A DNA stretch of 64,000 nucleotides from Ascaphus truei (taxonomy: Eukaryota; Chordata; Amphibia; Anura; Ascaphidae): assembly GCA_036426205.1 (NCBI GenBank), contig CM071573.1, positions 71,894,580-71,958,579 on the forward strand, read 5' to 3'. The position numbers were made by a program, and so were the translations under genes. Position 1 is the stretch's first letter. The number at the start of each line of letters is the position of its first letter. This document shows, one piece after another, positions 11,448 through 22,694 of this stretch. The notes beneath the pieces are model-generated. The model did not search any database. It was not told where the DNA came from and worked only from the letters and a program-made list of their open reading frames with translations.

Positions 11448-13287
11448 TGTACATACTTTCACTTGTTTCGGCGGGATACTTATATACCATTAAATGTTTG
11501 TTATTTTCTGTTTTCTCAGACCTCACGTCTGACATACTAGTTAGCCCCTGGTGGGGTAGTTGCATTCATTAGGGATATCTTATCCTTGTATTATATATTA
11601 GTGTACCATGAGTGCGTGTTTACAGGGATCCAGGTGACTGTTCACCAATTGTGTTTGCTCCTGGGGGAGAGAAAAGCGACGTGGTAAGGAGAAGCAGCAG
11701 TATTGTGTCGACCATGTTATGGTTGGCATGACCCTTCAGACTGTGTAATGTGTATGCGGTGGCCATCTTGGGGTTGGCGCGGCCAGAAAGAAGAGGCAGA
11801 GAGAGACATGATTTCCTGGCCCTATATAGCTCCCGGTAGCTAGGTAACACAGCGGAGCAGATCGGATTGCAGAGGGAGGCTGTGTTACCAGCCAGCATTC
11901 GGACATAAGGTATGAGGGGCTTGTTGTTGGAGACCCCACTGCTATTATTGCCTTAGCTTGGGAGTGTGGCCTGGTTGTACCTTGAGCCAGGAAGGTATTG
12001 TGCACCAATGCAAGGGAGAGGGTAGCGCTACCCTCACACACACTGGGAGGGGTTACTTGCTGGACACTGGGTTACAGGTGCCCAGGCACCCTAGGTACTA
12101 TTGGGGCTAGCTACCCCATGACTATATTACTGTTATCCCTGTTATTTTTGTGCTGTATTATTCGAGGCCTTCTGTAGGACCACAGTTAAGGAGTTATATT
12201 ATACCTGGTTGGGATTGTATTATTGAGGTATACCCTAAATGTATACGAGTTCCTATGAGGAGCCATCCTGCTACGCAGGATCTTCATAGGTGGAGGCCCT
12301 GCACCATATAGAGAACACACAATCACCCCAGGCTCCCTATGAGCGGAGGGTCAGGCCTTCTGTGTGCCTAACAGGTAGCACCAGTACCGTAATTACCGCT
12401 GTTTCCCAAGGGATAGGGGGAAGGGTGTTACAGCAAATTGAGGGTTTATCTATCAAGCATCATAAGCAGTTACTTTGGGGCATATGGTTACCACTGTTTT
12501 GTAAATGCATCACATTATTTTGTACCTAAGTCAGCGCATGACATGGGAAAGCTGGAATAATTTCATTATGAGTATCTCCCTGCCTGGAAGATCTCAATAC
12601 AAGTGCCAGAGCACTTGTAACATACTATTGATCATGTCCCCGTCCATACAATTGGAAATAATGCTGTTACTGCAAAGATATAATTAACTGAGCTCTGGAT
12701 ATAACAATGTTTCTTCCCTTCATTACTTAGGCATTTGCTCAAATGTAATTACCACATCAGAGGCTAATAATGAAAAGCAAGAGGGTCACTGCTTTAGAGA
12801 CCATGCAAACATTTTATAGGACAAACACAGAAAAGAATGTATGCATTTGGGAATTGCAGAACATTTTTGCCCATGGCTAAATTACATTTTTGATAGTGAA
12901 ACATTGCCCAAAGCTCGTAATCATTGCGATATTAGCCTGTGGCAAAAAAAAAATTGTATTGCCTGGCTCTTCTTTAATACTGTAACACGTGGTTAGGAGC
13001 AAAGTATCATATTTCCCTTACGGTAAAGACAACATTGATAAAGAATGTGCATTAGGTTCTATGTAGTTAAAGGTGCAATCCCATATAGCCAGCCAAAAAA
13101 CAACATTTTGTAAAGAATTTAACAATCTAATTGGCTTCTTTAGACATTTCTAACCATGGTAAAAGAAGTGTTGGCTGCTTTTGTGGATTTGGAAATTGAT
13201 CACCATATGCATTTCTTAGGGATCTCTGTGGGACTGGCTTTATAAAATGCGGGGCCCTGTGCAATATCCACCAATAATGTACCATGC
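11448..13287. other. Unassigned; possible degraded LTR-like block
   Basis: About 11630-12433 is less AT-rich than its surroundings and ends GGGTGTTACA. It could be an old LTR, but no matching start or target duplication was found. 12434-13287 is AT-rich with nothing recognised. Confidence 0.3.
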
Positions 13288-14590
13288 ATCCTTCCAGAAG
13301 AAGTGGCAAAAGCAATCAAATCCATTTAGACTGGGAAGGCTCCCAGAGAAGATGGAATTACAACTGAAATATTGAATGTACAGTAGCTGGGGAAGAGGTA
13401 GAAAAAATCCTTGCAAAACCCTTTACATGCTGCATGAAGAAAAAGAAAATTCCAGAACAATGGAGTAATGCCATAGTTATTGTCATGCACATGAAAGGAG
13501 GCAAAGAAGACCTCAAGTAATAAAGATCACTCAGTCTACTTCCAATGGCTTACAAGCTTTTTGCGAAGATACTCACTAATCGACTGCAACAGACCCTGGA
13601 CTTTGGCCAACCTAGAGAACAAGTGGGATTTTGCAGTTGATACAACACAACAGACCACATGTAAGTAGCACAAGAAGTGATTTGCCAAAGTAATGAATAC
13701 GATCAGTTTAGGATTCGTAGATGATGAAAAAAAAAAAAATGATTTGCTTTGTCTTCAGCTCAGTGGTTCTCAATACATGAAGAAGACAAAGTGTTAAAGA
13801 AGCGTACATTGATATTATAAAGAATATTTACAAGAATGCCACATCAACCATTAGATTACATGAAAATACAAGCAAGATAAAGATCAGCACGGGAGTGCGC
13901 CAGGGAGACACCGTGTCACCAAAGTTTTTCATAACAATAAGAAGAATTTTTCAAGACGTTGCATTGAGAAGAAAAAGGAATTCAAATCAACGGTGAATAA
14001 TTGAGTTACCAATGATTTGCAGATTACATTGTTATTTTTTGCCACAAGTCCAGAAGACGTCCAGCAACAAATCGGAGAACTCGCCGAAGCAAGAAAGAAA
14101 GTGGGCCTCCCATATGAATCTCAGCAAGACAAAAGTTATGTGCCACAAATATTTCAACTCTGCAAAGATCAAAATGAATAGAACTAGAAGAAGTCAAAGG
14201 CTATGTTTACCTTGGCCAGTAACAATGGATGAGGACCAAGAAGATGGATTGTGTAATTGGAAGAAACAAGACAATCTTTCAAAGGAAACTTCCACTGTGC
14301 CTTAAGAGGAAAGTTTTTGACCAGTGTATTCTGCTTGCGCTCTTGTACGGATGTGAAACTTGGACCCTAAATGCAAAGATATTTCAGAAGCTTCCAACAA
14401 TTCAAATAAGTATAGAGAGGTGTATGCTGGGTATTACCCAAATACGCAGGAAAAAGAATGAATGGGTCCAAGAGCAAACAAATGTCTGTGACATCATCAC
14501 AAGGGTGGAGAAGAGGCAGGGTGCCAGAAATATCACAAGAAGAAATCGTTGGACAAATAAATTATACAATATAATAAAAATAAAATAATA
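13288..14590 (+). pseudogene. RTE-type LINE reverse transcriptase remnant
   Basis: Decayed reverse transcriptase, truncated at its 5' end. In order it reads EEVAKAIKS, TGKAP-EDGITTEIL, a segment like SLLPMAYKLFAKILTNRL, EQVGF, then GVRQGDTVSPK (about 13892) and FADYIVIF (14016-14027). After these come NLSKTKVMCHKYFNSAK and LLYGCETWTLNAK (about 14335), then a C-terminal MLGITQIRRK. The FADD catalytic motif has become FADY, and stops plus frameshifts break the frame many times. The order and the YGCETWTL tail fit the RTE clade (inference). An AT-rich tail (about 14560-14612) follows, as expected for RTE 3' ends. It is dead. Confidence 0.8.
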
Positions 14591-14612
14591 ATATAATTTT
14601 TTTTTATAATGG

Positions 14613-15246
14613 ATAAATTATAGCATACAGGAATCGAACCCAGGACTTTTCATATGCTATAGAGAGAATATTGAGGTGTAATGTCCCCTCAATTGACCAG
14701 CGCTGCAGGGCATGAATCCACTTAAATGATTATTTGTTGCTTATTCCGGAGGCACAATGAAGTGGGGATGCTATACAATGAATAACCCCTAGTTGGAATG
14801 TGGTCTGGCGGCGACTGTGAAGGGCTGTCTGGGGGAAGTCCTAGAACCCACCCAGACCCCATACATAAGTCCCGCAACTACATAAACCACAACTCCCGGG
14901 GAAGCTCCCAATGAACAATAAGTGAAATTACTCACTAGTAACTTTAAAGTTCGTCCGGTTTCCTTTTCTTTATCTTCTGTTCTGCGTGCTCCAAGCTGTG
15001 TAGAAATGCAAGCAGGATATCCTCACCGGGGAGGAAAGATGACAGCGGGCACGGCAGCGCAACAAATTGGCAAAGGCTGGACTGTGCTGAAAAATACTTT
15101 ATTCTGGCATGGATATTAAAAAAGAGTGAGGGGATAGCACCCCCCGCACCTCTTACGAGTTTCACCAACTCGGGGCTTTTTCAAAGAGTGAAGATTACTT
15201 GCTGCCGTGCGTCCTGAAGTACTGAACGCACCCGAAGTGACGTCAC
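14613..15246. other. Unassigned, with one hammerhead-like relic
   Basis: No gene recognised. The minus strand at 15148-15190 holds a decayed copy of the ribozyme-like motif, annotated separately. Confidence 0.4.
15148..15190 (-). ncRNA. Decayed hammerhead-like motif
   Basis: On the minus strand, CACTCTTTGAAAAAGC, a CC/GG stem, then GGTGAAACTCGTAAGAGG. The first box has changed (TTGAAAA instead of CTGANGA), but CTCT before it and AGAG after the CGTA position can still pair as stem I. It is unlikely to cleave. Confidence 0.35.
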
Positions 15247-15639
15247 TTTTTTTTTTTTTTAATTCGGGGTCCACGCTCAAACCGCTTCCGTCTTGCGAGA
15301 GCAAGCTCCCTTAAAGAAATCGTGTGTCTGTGTGTGTATTTGACTGTGTGAGACTGTGTGTATGTGTGTGTCAGTGTGTCAGTGTGTGTGTGCAGTGTGC
15401 TGTGTGTGTGTGCAGTGTGCTGTGAGAATGTGCAGTGTGCTGTGAGTGTATGCAGTGTGCTGTGAGTGTGTGCAGTGTGCTGTGAGTGTGTTCAGTGTGC
15501 TGTGAGTGTATGCAGTGTGCTGTGTGTGTATGCAGTGTGCTGTGAGTGTATACAGTGTGCTGTGAGTGTATACAGTGTGCTGTGAGTGTATGCAGTGTGC
15601 TGTAAGTATGTGTAGTGTGCTGTGAGTATGTGCAGTGTG

Positions 15640-15694
<55 letters not shown>

Positions 15695-15713
15695 GTGTGT
15701 GTGTGTGTGTGTG

Positions 15714-15765
<52 letters not shown>

Positions 15766-16830
15766 TGTATTTGACTGTGTGAAACGTGTGTATGTGTGTC
15801 AGTGTGTCAGTGTGTGTGTGCAGTGTGCTGTGAGTGTGTGCAGTGTGCTGTGAGAATGTGCAGTGTGCTGTGAGTGTATGCAGTGTGCTGTGAGTGTATG
15901 CAATGTGCTGTGAGTGTATGCAGTGTGCTGTGAGTGTGTGCAGTTTGCTGTGAGTGTGTGCATTGTGCTGTGAGTGTATGCAGTGTGCTGTGAGTGTATG
16001 CAGTGTGCTGTGAGTATGTGCAGTGTGCTGTGAGTGTGTGCAGTGTGCTGTGAGAATGTGCAGTGTGCTATGAGTGTGTGCAGTGTGCTGTGAGTGTGTG
16101 GAGTGTGCTGTGAATGTATGCAGTGTGCAGTGAGTGTGTGCAGTGTTTTTTTTTTTTTTTTTAAATTCGGGGTCCACGCTCAAACCGCTTCCATATTGCG
16201 AGAGCATGCTCCCTTAAAGAAACAGCGTGTCTCTGTGTGTGTGTGTGTGTGTGTGTGTGTATTTGACTGTGTGAGACTGTGTGTATGTGTGTGTGTGTGC
16301 AGTGTGCTGTGAGTGTGTGCAGTGTGCTATGAGTGTGTGCAGTGTGCTGTGAGTGTGTGCAGTGTGTGCAGTGTGTGCAGTGTGCTGTGAGTGTATGCAG
16401 TGTGCTGCGAGTGTATGCAGTGTGCTGTGAGTGTGTGCTGAGTGTGTGCAGTGTGCTGTGAGTGTGTGCAGTGTGCTGTGAGTGTATGCAGTGTGCAGTG
16501 AGTGTATGCAGTGTGCTGTGAATGTATGCAGTGTGCTGGGAGTGTGCAGTGTACTGTGAGTATGTGCAGTGTGCTGTGAGTGTGTGAAGTGTGCTGTGAG
16601 TGTGTGCAGTGTGCTATGAGTGTGTACAGTGTGCTGTGAGTGTGTGCAGTATGCTGTGAGTGTATGCAGTGTGCTGTGAATGTGCAGTGTGCTGTGAGAA
16701 TGTGCAGTGTGCTGTGAGTGTGTGCAGTGTGCTGTGAGTGTGTGGAGTGTGCTGTGAATGTATGCAGTGTGCAGTGAGTGTGTGCAGTGTGTGCAAAAAA
16801 ACCAAAAAAACAACAACAACAAAAAATTAA
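15247..16830. repeat. Compound TG / 20-bp minisatellite block
   Basis: A 20-bp unit (TGTGAGTGTATGCAGTGTGC and variants) is repeated for most of 15395-16140 and 16290-16795, broken by a long (TG)n run at 15640-15765. Three copies of the spacer AATTCGGGGTCCACGCTCAA sit at about 15260, 16163 and 16828, two of them followed by a GCGAGAGCA(A/T)GCTCCC segment. This gives a higher-order repeat. Long minus-strand frames (Ala-His-Cys-Thr-His-Ser-Gln-His type) are translations of the array and not genes. Confidence 0.9.
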
Positions 16831-16852
16831 ATTCGGGGTCCACGCTCAAACC

Positions 16853-16904
16853 GTGTTATAAGCGATCCGCGTTATCGTGGATCGCGCTATAACGGGGTTG
16901 AGCT
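16853..16904. mobile_element. Hairpin, possible pogo/Tc1-type transposon end
   Basis: GTTATAAGCGATCCGCG and CGTGGATCGCGCTATAAC form a hairpin with a TTAT loop. The outer side reads (reverse complement) CAGCTCAACCCCGTTATAGC and abuts a TA run. Ends of this type next to TA are typical of Tc1/mariner-pogo elements. No partner end was found. Confidence 0.4.
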
Positions 16905-16905
16905 G

Positions 16906-16972
<67 letters not shown>
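16905..16972. repeat. (TA)n microsatellite
   Basis: About 68 bp of nearly pure TA dinucleotide, with one G interruption near 16925. Confidence 0.95.
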
Positions 16973-16973
<1 letters not shown>

Positions 16974-16974
<1 letters not shown>

Positions 16975-17359
16975 CAACTGTAAATATTACTGTATGCTCA
17001 TTTGCATGTCTCAGACAGGTCGGCAACCTCGCCTTTCACATTATCACCCAGCACACAGCACTTCCACTGCAGCAAGGGATTCTGGGAAATTACATGCAAA
17101 TGAGCACACAGTGCCTCCTTTTGTCTCAAGCTCACATTACATGAACAACCTTTAAGCCAATGCATGCTGCTTTAAACAGAGCTATAAAGCTGTAATGTGA
17201 GCTTGAGACAAAAGGTGGCACTGTGTGCTCATTTGCATGTCATTTCCCAGAATCCCTTGCTGCAGTGGATGTGCTTTGTGCTGGGTGATAAAGGTGAAAG
17301 GCGGGGTTGCAGACCAGTCTGAGACATGCAAATGAGCATACAGTAATATTTACATTTGC
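16974..17359. repeat. Palindrome with four ATTTGCAT octamers
   Basis: Inverted arms 16974-17140 and 17192-17359 flank a 51-bp spacer. Octamer sites ATTTGCAT/ATGCAAAT lie at 17000-17007, 17094-17101, 17231-17238 and 17326-17333. Next to two of them is CCCAGAATCCCTTGC (17246-17260 and its complement), which resembles a ZNF143/Staf site. Octamer plus Staf is the layout of snRNA distal enhancers, but no snRNA body was recognised. The unit is shared with the array at 17955-18760 and copies near 22430 and 54350. Confidence 0.75.
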
Positions 17360-17483
17360 TACATGCTTTACTGTGGAGGGTTTTTGTCACTTTTTTACCC
17401 ACTATAACCTTAATAATATATATAGATATATAGATAGATATATCTCTATATCTTGTATGGGAATTAGGCAGATTAGCAGATAC
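17360..17483. other. Short AT-rich spacer
   Basis: Contains a small GATA-rich run at about 17420-17450; nothing else is recognised. Confidence 0.4.
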
Positions 17484-17491
17484 CTTAGTAC

Positions 17492-17695
17492 AGTGGTGGC
17501 CAACTTTAGTCCTCAAGGGCAACCAATAAGTCAGGTTTTCAGGATATCCCTGATTCAGCACAAGTGGCTCAATCAGTGGCTCAGTCTTCAGCTAAACCAC
17601 TGATTGAGCCACCTGTGCTGAAGCAGGGATATCCTGTAAACCTGACCTGTTGGTGGGCTTTGAAGACTGGAGTTTACCACCCCTGTCGTAGAACT
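17492..17695. mobile_element. hAT MITE, GTGGCCAACT family
   Basis: Ends CAGTGGTGGCCAACTTTAG and (reverse complement) CAGGGGTGGTAAACTCCAG. The interior is a near-palindrome built on TCAGCACAAGTGGCTCAATC and its complement. The flanks CCTTAGTA and TCGTAGAA are a weakly conserved 8-bp duplication. A cleaner copy lies at 31553-31769. Confidence 0.7.
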
Positions 17696-17954
17696 TCTAT
17701 TCCAAACATACATTGCTCCGGCTGAGGCATGGAACATCTCTTTAGCAAAATCGTGTATGATGATTTTATTATGTACTTACACGTTTATAAATAAGGTGGG
17801 AAAAAAATATGGTAGAGATAAGGCATCAAAAAAAGGAACATAACAGCATAAAGAAGCATTTTTTTCTGGTCATTAGACTGAACGTCGAGCATGTATTGCA
17901 GCAGGTGCAAGTCCTAGGGAAATACGTAAAGTGAATTGGAAGTTAAAAAGTGTA
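17696..17954. other. Unassigned AT-rich spacer
   Basis: No features recognised. Confidence 0.4.
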
Positions 17955-18760
17955 CATCAAATAAAAATACCCATTGTGAGCACATTCACATTTCTCAGGC
18001 AGGTCTGCAACCCTGCCCTTCCCCATTATCTCTCAGCACACAGTGCTTCCACTGCAGCCAGGGATTCTGGGTAATGACATGCAAATAAACACACTGTATA
18101 TCCCTATAAGCTTCTGCGTGCTTTATCACACAGCTTTTTCAGCACAGCTTGGGTTACAGAAGTGCAGAATCATTAAACCTACTCACAGACAGCTGTGTGA
18201 GCCTTTTGGGTCTCATCAGTGTGCGGATTGTTATTGGCTTTGCAACGTGAAGCTGGGGTAGGTTTCAATCACACATTAAATAAGCTATGGTGGGGGAAAA
18301 AGTAACAAAATCCCTCCACCGTACAGTAAATAAAAACCCCACATGTGAGCACATTCACATCTCAGACAGGCGTGCAACCCTGCCGTTCCCCATTATCTCT
18401 TAGCAAACAATGCTTCCACCGCAGTCATGGATTCTGGGTATTAACATGCAAATGAGCCCAGTGTGTCACCTTTTGCTTCTTATCCATTTTAACATGGACC
18501 CCCTAAAAGTTTATGCCTGACGTACTGCACAACCTGGGTTAAAGAAGCGCATAGCCAATAAACCTACTCCGACAGCTGCTTCAACCTCATCAGCGTGAGA
18601 TTGCTTACTGGCACTGCAATGTGGAGCTGGGATAGGTTTCAACCACACACGTTATGTTGGGTCCAAAAAAAAAAAGTGACAAAATCTCTGCAATCGTACA
18701 ACGTGCAGCAAATAAACATATCACCTGCGAGCACATTCACAGGTCTCAGACAGGTGTGCT
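17955..18760. repeat. ~375-bp tandem array of octamer-bearing unit
   Basis: GTGAGCACATTCACA followed by a CTCAG(A)CAGG segment recurs at about 17976, 18346 and 18728, so the period is roughly 370-380 bp over a little more than two units. Each unit has the CCCCATTATCTCT part, a GATTCTGGGTA plus ATGCAAAT part, and a TCATCAGTGTG part. It is a tandem array of the family also seen in the neighbouring palindrome. No coding or snRNA body was recognised. Confidence 0.75.
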
Positions 18761-19519
18761 AAAAAGTGAAACAGCCAGCCGGCGTGCATGTCAATACTCA
18801 GACTCCTTGTCTTCAGCTGTATGGCATAGGTCAATGGGGTGAATGAAGCAGATTTGGGGGACCCCGTGGAAGGCACGCAGATGAACTGATAGGTGCCATG
18901 TCTTTATTCCAGATCTGCAAAACTGTATGCCAGTTTCTGGCTTCCCCCCCCTCGGCACAACTAGAGTCAGTATTTAATGAAAGTCATTACCATCAAGTAT
19001 CTATGTGGTGGCCTGTATAAAATGAATTCACATTCCTACTATAGTTCCCAGTAGGCAGATATGTACATCCCTAATAATACTTTCACAATGGGTTGCCATA
19101 ATTGTTAATTGAGTAGTTGGCAGCAAGCAGTAGGAATATGGATTGAAAGGGCATAGCAGCTAAGCAGCCCTTTGAACCTTAAAGGTGGTCCCCCAGGAGA
19201 GCAATTAACTTGCACTGGCAGGTTGTTATGGGCCGTGGAAAAGCTTTATCTATTGCTACATGATTCTGTTTCTAGGCTGTGGTCCAAATAATGCTATGCA
19301 CCAAACAATACAAGATTGCACGGCCAGTGTGATTTATAAAGTACAAAAGAGCTACAGAGCTCAATCACCGTGGACATGTTACGTTATAATAAATATGTTA
19401 AAGCACAGTCAGTTATATTACAGAATATAAATAGGATACAATTATTAATAGTAGGATATTTTTATCAATGTTACAGGCAATGCAAGTGGAAACATTTTGG
19501 GGGGATTTTTCTTTTTAAC
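18761..19519. other. Unassigned non-coding sequence
   Basis: Nothing recognised. Confidence 0.35.
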
Positions 19520-19902
19520 ATAGTATTGAAGCAGAGGGTCTCTGGAGTTGAACCTCGTTCATTTCACCTCCGGGGACCCCCTGCTTCCGGAGATACTACC
19601 GTCTGTAGGGGTTACCGGTAGTTGCTCTGGCTGGCTAGCAGGGATCTCATAATGGCCGCTTTTCAAAGCTTCATCACCCTGCGGGCCAATAGGAAGATGT
19701 GACGTCATCCAGTTTGACTTCCTATTGGCTAGCGTGATGCATGAGCTTTAAAAAGCAGAGAGATACCGGCACCCCCTTCAGAGGTAAGTATCTCTGGAAG
19801 TAGGGGTCCCAGGAGCTGAAATTAACAGGGGTCAGCTCTGGAGACCCCCTGCTTCAATCATATGTTAAAAAAAGCATTTGCCCGCTTGGATTGCTTCTTT
19901 AA
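19520..19902. mobile_element. TTAA-flanked MITE, copy 2
   Basis: Shares the GAAGCAGAGGGTCTCTGGAG / CTCCGGGGACCCCCTGCTTC modules and the CCAATAGGAAG interior with copy 1. The right end is CTTGGATTGCTTCTTTAA. The left terminal repeat is not evident. Confidence 0.65.
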
Positions 19903-20700
19903 AGACTTCAATCCTTTAATATTTGAACATAAAAATACTCTGAGAAATCCATATTAAGTTTAAGGTCCATATTTACTAAGCAGTGATTAGACAGAAGATA
20001 CATTACAGAACCATATGGAAAAAAAGCTTGCAGCGTTCTAAGAAGCTTTATGGCCTATTCAAACAAATGAATGGGCCACAAGATGTCATAAAGTGCCGTC
20101 ACGAGTCCTATTCCTTAGCACCGCTTAGTAATTTTGGCCTAAAATCTATAATATTTCCAAACCATTCTTTCAAATACTGTATTTAGTCAGATGCCATCAG
20201 CCTTCACAGAGAGCAATGTTTTACTTCAGTGGGACCTCTTTCCTGAAGATACATGAAGTAGGTCTTTATAGAAACCTCTGCATTAGCAGAATTTATCTCT
20301 TGACAATAAAGCTACCTTATGGTGCAGGCAAGCTTTGTCTTTGAATATATGTAATGATACAAGTAACTACAAAAGGCATCTCTGTTTGGGAAACCGCATA
20401 CACCTAGTGCTTGGGACAGCTGGAAGAAGTTAGCATCTTATGACTTTGGAAGGAGGTTTTTAGTCGCATAGTCCTATGAAATGAACCAGCATTTAGTTCA
20501 AAATTCTATTCAATCTGGAGAAAAGCAGATTCAATGTAAATTGTGATACCTTAGCAGAGCAACATTAGTGTTCTTCATAGTTGAAATTATAGTGTACAAA
20601 GCTTTCGAAACCGCATAGGTTTCTTCTTCAAGGGTACTGCGGTTTCAGCCCGGCTGGGTAGGAAGGAATACAACTGAGAACCAATAATAATGCCATCGCA
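19903..20700. other. Unassigned, with one hammerhead-like motif
   Basis: No gene recognised. The minus strand at 20599-20635 carries a ribozyme-like motif, annotated separately. Confidence 0.4.
20599..20635 (-). ncRNA. Hammerhead-like motif with strong stem II
   Basis: Minus strand: TTGAAGAA, a 6-bp hairpin GAAACC/GGTTTC, then GAAAGCTTT. The G of the first box is kept but its leading C is now T. AAGCTT replaces the usual ACGCGT as a self-complementary segment. Compensated pairing in stem II suggests past selection on structure, but activity is doubtful. Confidence 0.35.
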
Positions 20701-20704
20701 CCGA

Positions 20705-21370
20705 CCCCGCTGTTGCAGAGGCCCTGCCCTCTTCCCTACAATAAAGCTGATTTCCAGGGGAGAGCGCGGAGCCTCTGTAACTGTCTCTTAGGTCGCGTCC
20801 ATGGTGAGTGCGACGACGCGATCAAAATGCCATGCCTGTATGAGGTAGGCCATAGAGCACACGACCGCGCGCACATTATGCAGAGCGCTGGCGCGCGCTA
20901 TTTACCAGAAGACAAATAATTTGTGTTTTGTCACGCGATGGCCGGGTCACGTGAGTGGTTCACCCAATGAGGGCGAACCAGCTACTTGACGTCACAGCCA
21001 TGCCTCCGACACGCCTCTCTGTCACGTCTACCTAGAGGATACAAACTGCTCCAGCTACAGGCGTGCGCTCACCATGGACGTGGCCTTACCTGTCCGGCGG
21101 CATCTCTTCCTTCAGCATCCTGTTATCAAGGCACCGCAATGTCAAACGGCATTGAGTTGCCACGAGAATGTCACGGTCACATGGCATCGGGACGTCACAT
21201 GAGGCCGCATTGCCATGACAACGTGACGGCACATTGCATGCGGTAGCCACGACAACGTGATTCTGCATGGCGCCATGATGCTGCGTCGTCTTAGTAGGAG
21301 ATGCCATGCTGGACCAGATAAAACGCCCCGCTAAGGCTCCTGAACCGAGCACCACAGAAGAACAAGCCGG
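20705..21370. mobile_element. Old GTGCGCAA-family hAT relic split by a MITE
   Basis: The segments 20705-20787 (GCAGAGGCCCTGCCCTCTTCC) and 21089-21370 (CATGGC and GCATTGCCATGACAACGTGA parts) are both found in order in the complete hAT copy at 22695-23046. A CpG-rich MITE interrupts them at 20791-21085. Terminal repeats are not evident, so the extent is approximate. Confidence 0.5.
20791..21085. mobile_element. CpG-rich MITE nested in hAT relic
   Basis: Ends GGTCGCGTCCATGGTGAG and (reverse complement) GGCCACGTCCATGGTGAG are bounded by TTA on both sides (20788-20790 and 21086-21088). A 3-bp TWA duplication is the PIF/Harbinger signature. The interior CCAATGAGGGCGAACC is shared with the element at 35326-35678. 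It inserted into an older hAT relic. Confidence 0.75.
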
Positions 21371-21751
21371 CCATGCACAGGGGCACTGCCTTAAATTCTT
21401 AGGGTGGTGGTCCGAGACTCTTTACCAGGGTATGAACTAGAAAAATCCTTCAGGGACTAATATAGCAGGGCTGTATTCCCTTACCGCTGTCCAGAGATCC
21501 ACAGCGCTCCTTGCATCGCAAAGGTGCTTCTACAAGCTTTGGAATCATAAGGTGGACTTAGTTTTTCACATATGGCTTCTCCATTTAGGCTTTATTTTTG
21601 TTAAATAAATCATGACACGGTGTAATATGTCATGTGTTGTTGTTCATCTGAGGTTGTACTTACCTAATTTTAAGACCTGCAAAGGAACAGATGATTGTTA
21701 TTATGTACTGATATGTAAAACCACAGAATTCAAAGAGGGTTTTGCACACAA

Positions 21752-21757
<6 letters not shown>
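21371..21757. other. Unassigned non-coding sequence
   Basis: No features recognised. Confidence 0.35.

Positions 21758-21804
<47 letters not shown>
21755..21804. repeat. (TA)n microsatellite
   Basis: A nearly pure TA run. Its flanks, ACTGTATA and TATACAGT, continue the symmetry, so the whole forms a small palindrome. The frames crossing it encode only Tyr-Ile repeats. Confidence 0.95.
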
Positions 21805-21807
<3 letters not shown>

Positions 21808-22420
21808 TTTATCAAGAAATGTATGTGATTCATTAATGAAATAAACGTTGCATATAATGAAATGCATAGGGTTCCTTCCTTTATTGTAGACACCTGCATT
21901 CCCCATTGACAGAGGAACTAAAGTGCACCAATTTTCATATGCTCAATGTTGGAGGGTCTGCATTTACTGGTACTAACTTGTTGGGGGGTGGGTGGAGAAG
22001 AGAAAATTGGGCTGCCTAATTTGGTACGCTAGATTTCTGATTACAGCCCATGCTCCTGCAGCACTACAAATTAATTGTCTCAAATAAGCATGTACTTTAG
22101 ATTTAATGAGTTACATGTTAATTATCGACTGATTGTAAAAAGAAATCCCTTATTAGGGATTTAATAAGTAGGCAAGTGATAAATCCAGTTGCTATGGACT
22201 GGAGTTAACTCAAAATGACTTCTGATTACGGCTAATGTTTCATACAGTAGGACAACATGGCGTGGAACATTTAACGAAGCACATTTTGCGTACACAGAAA
22301 ATACGAGATATGTAAGAGGCAAGAAACTAGTATACTTCATCATGTTAATGCTTACATTGTAATGGGATGGCCAATATAATTTATCGTGTTTGATGATATG
22401 GTTTAGTAAATAAAATGACA
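21805..22420. other. Unassigned AT-rich sequence
   Basis: No gene or element recognised. Confidence 0.35.
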
Positions 22421-22424
22421 CTTG

Positions 22425-22686
22425 TGCATTCACCGGTCTACAACCCTGTGTTTCCCCATTATCGCTTAGCAAACAATGATTCCACTGCAGCCAGGGATTC
22501 TGGGTAATGTCATGCAAATGAGCAAACAGTGCCACTCTTTACTTCTTATCCATTGTAATATGGACCCCTATAAGCGTATGCCTGCCGTATTACACACATG
22601 TTCAGCACAGCCTGGGTTAAAGAAGTGCAGAGCCAGTAACCTACTCACAGACAGCTCTTCCGACCTTTTGAGTCTCATCAGTGATA
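22425..22686. repeat. Single copy of the octamer-bearing unit
   Basis: Matches the 17955-18760 array: CCCCATTATCGCTTAGC, GATTCTGGGTAATGTC, ATGCAAATGAGC and TCATCAGTG in the same order. It is interrupted at its right by the hAT element that inserted at 22695. Confidence 0.7.
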
Positions 22687-22694
22687 CTCTAGAT

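Noticed and set aside
15371..16849. Long minus-strand frames encoding His-Ser-Gln-Thr-rich repeats (278 and 211 codons).
   Set aside because: They are translations of the 20-bp minisatellite and (TG)n arrays. There is no unique protein sequence and the same pattern appears in other frames.
22640..22690. TTCCGACCTTTTGAGTCTCATCA resembling the 5' part of U2 snRNA.
   Set aside because: Only a short stretch is similar, and other copies of the repeat diverge in this place. Not enough to call a U2 copy.
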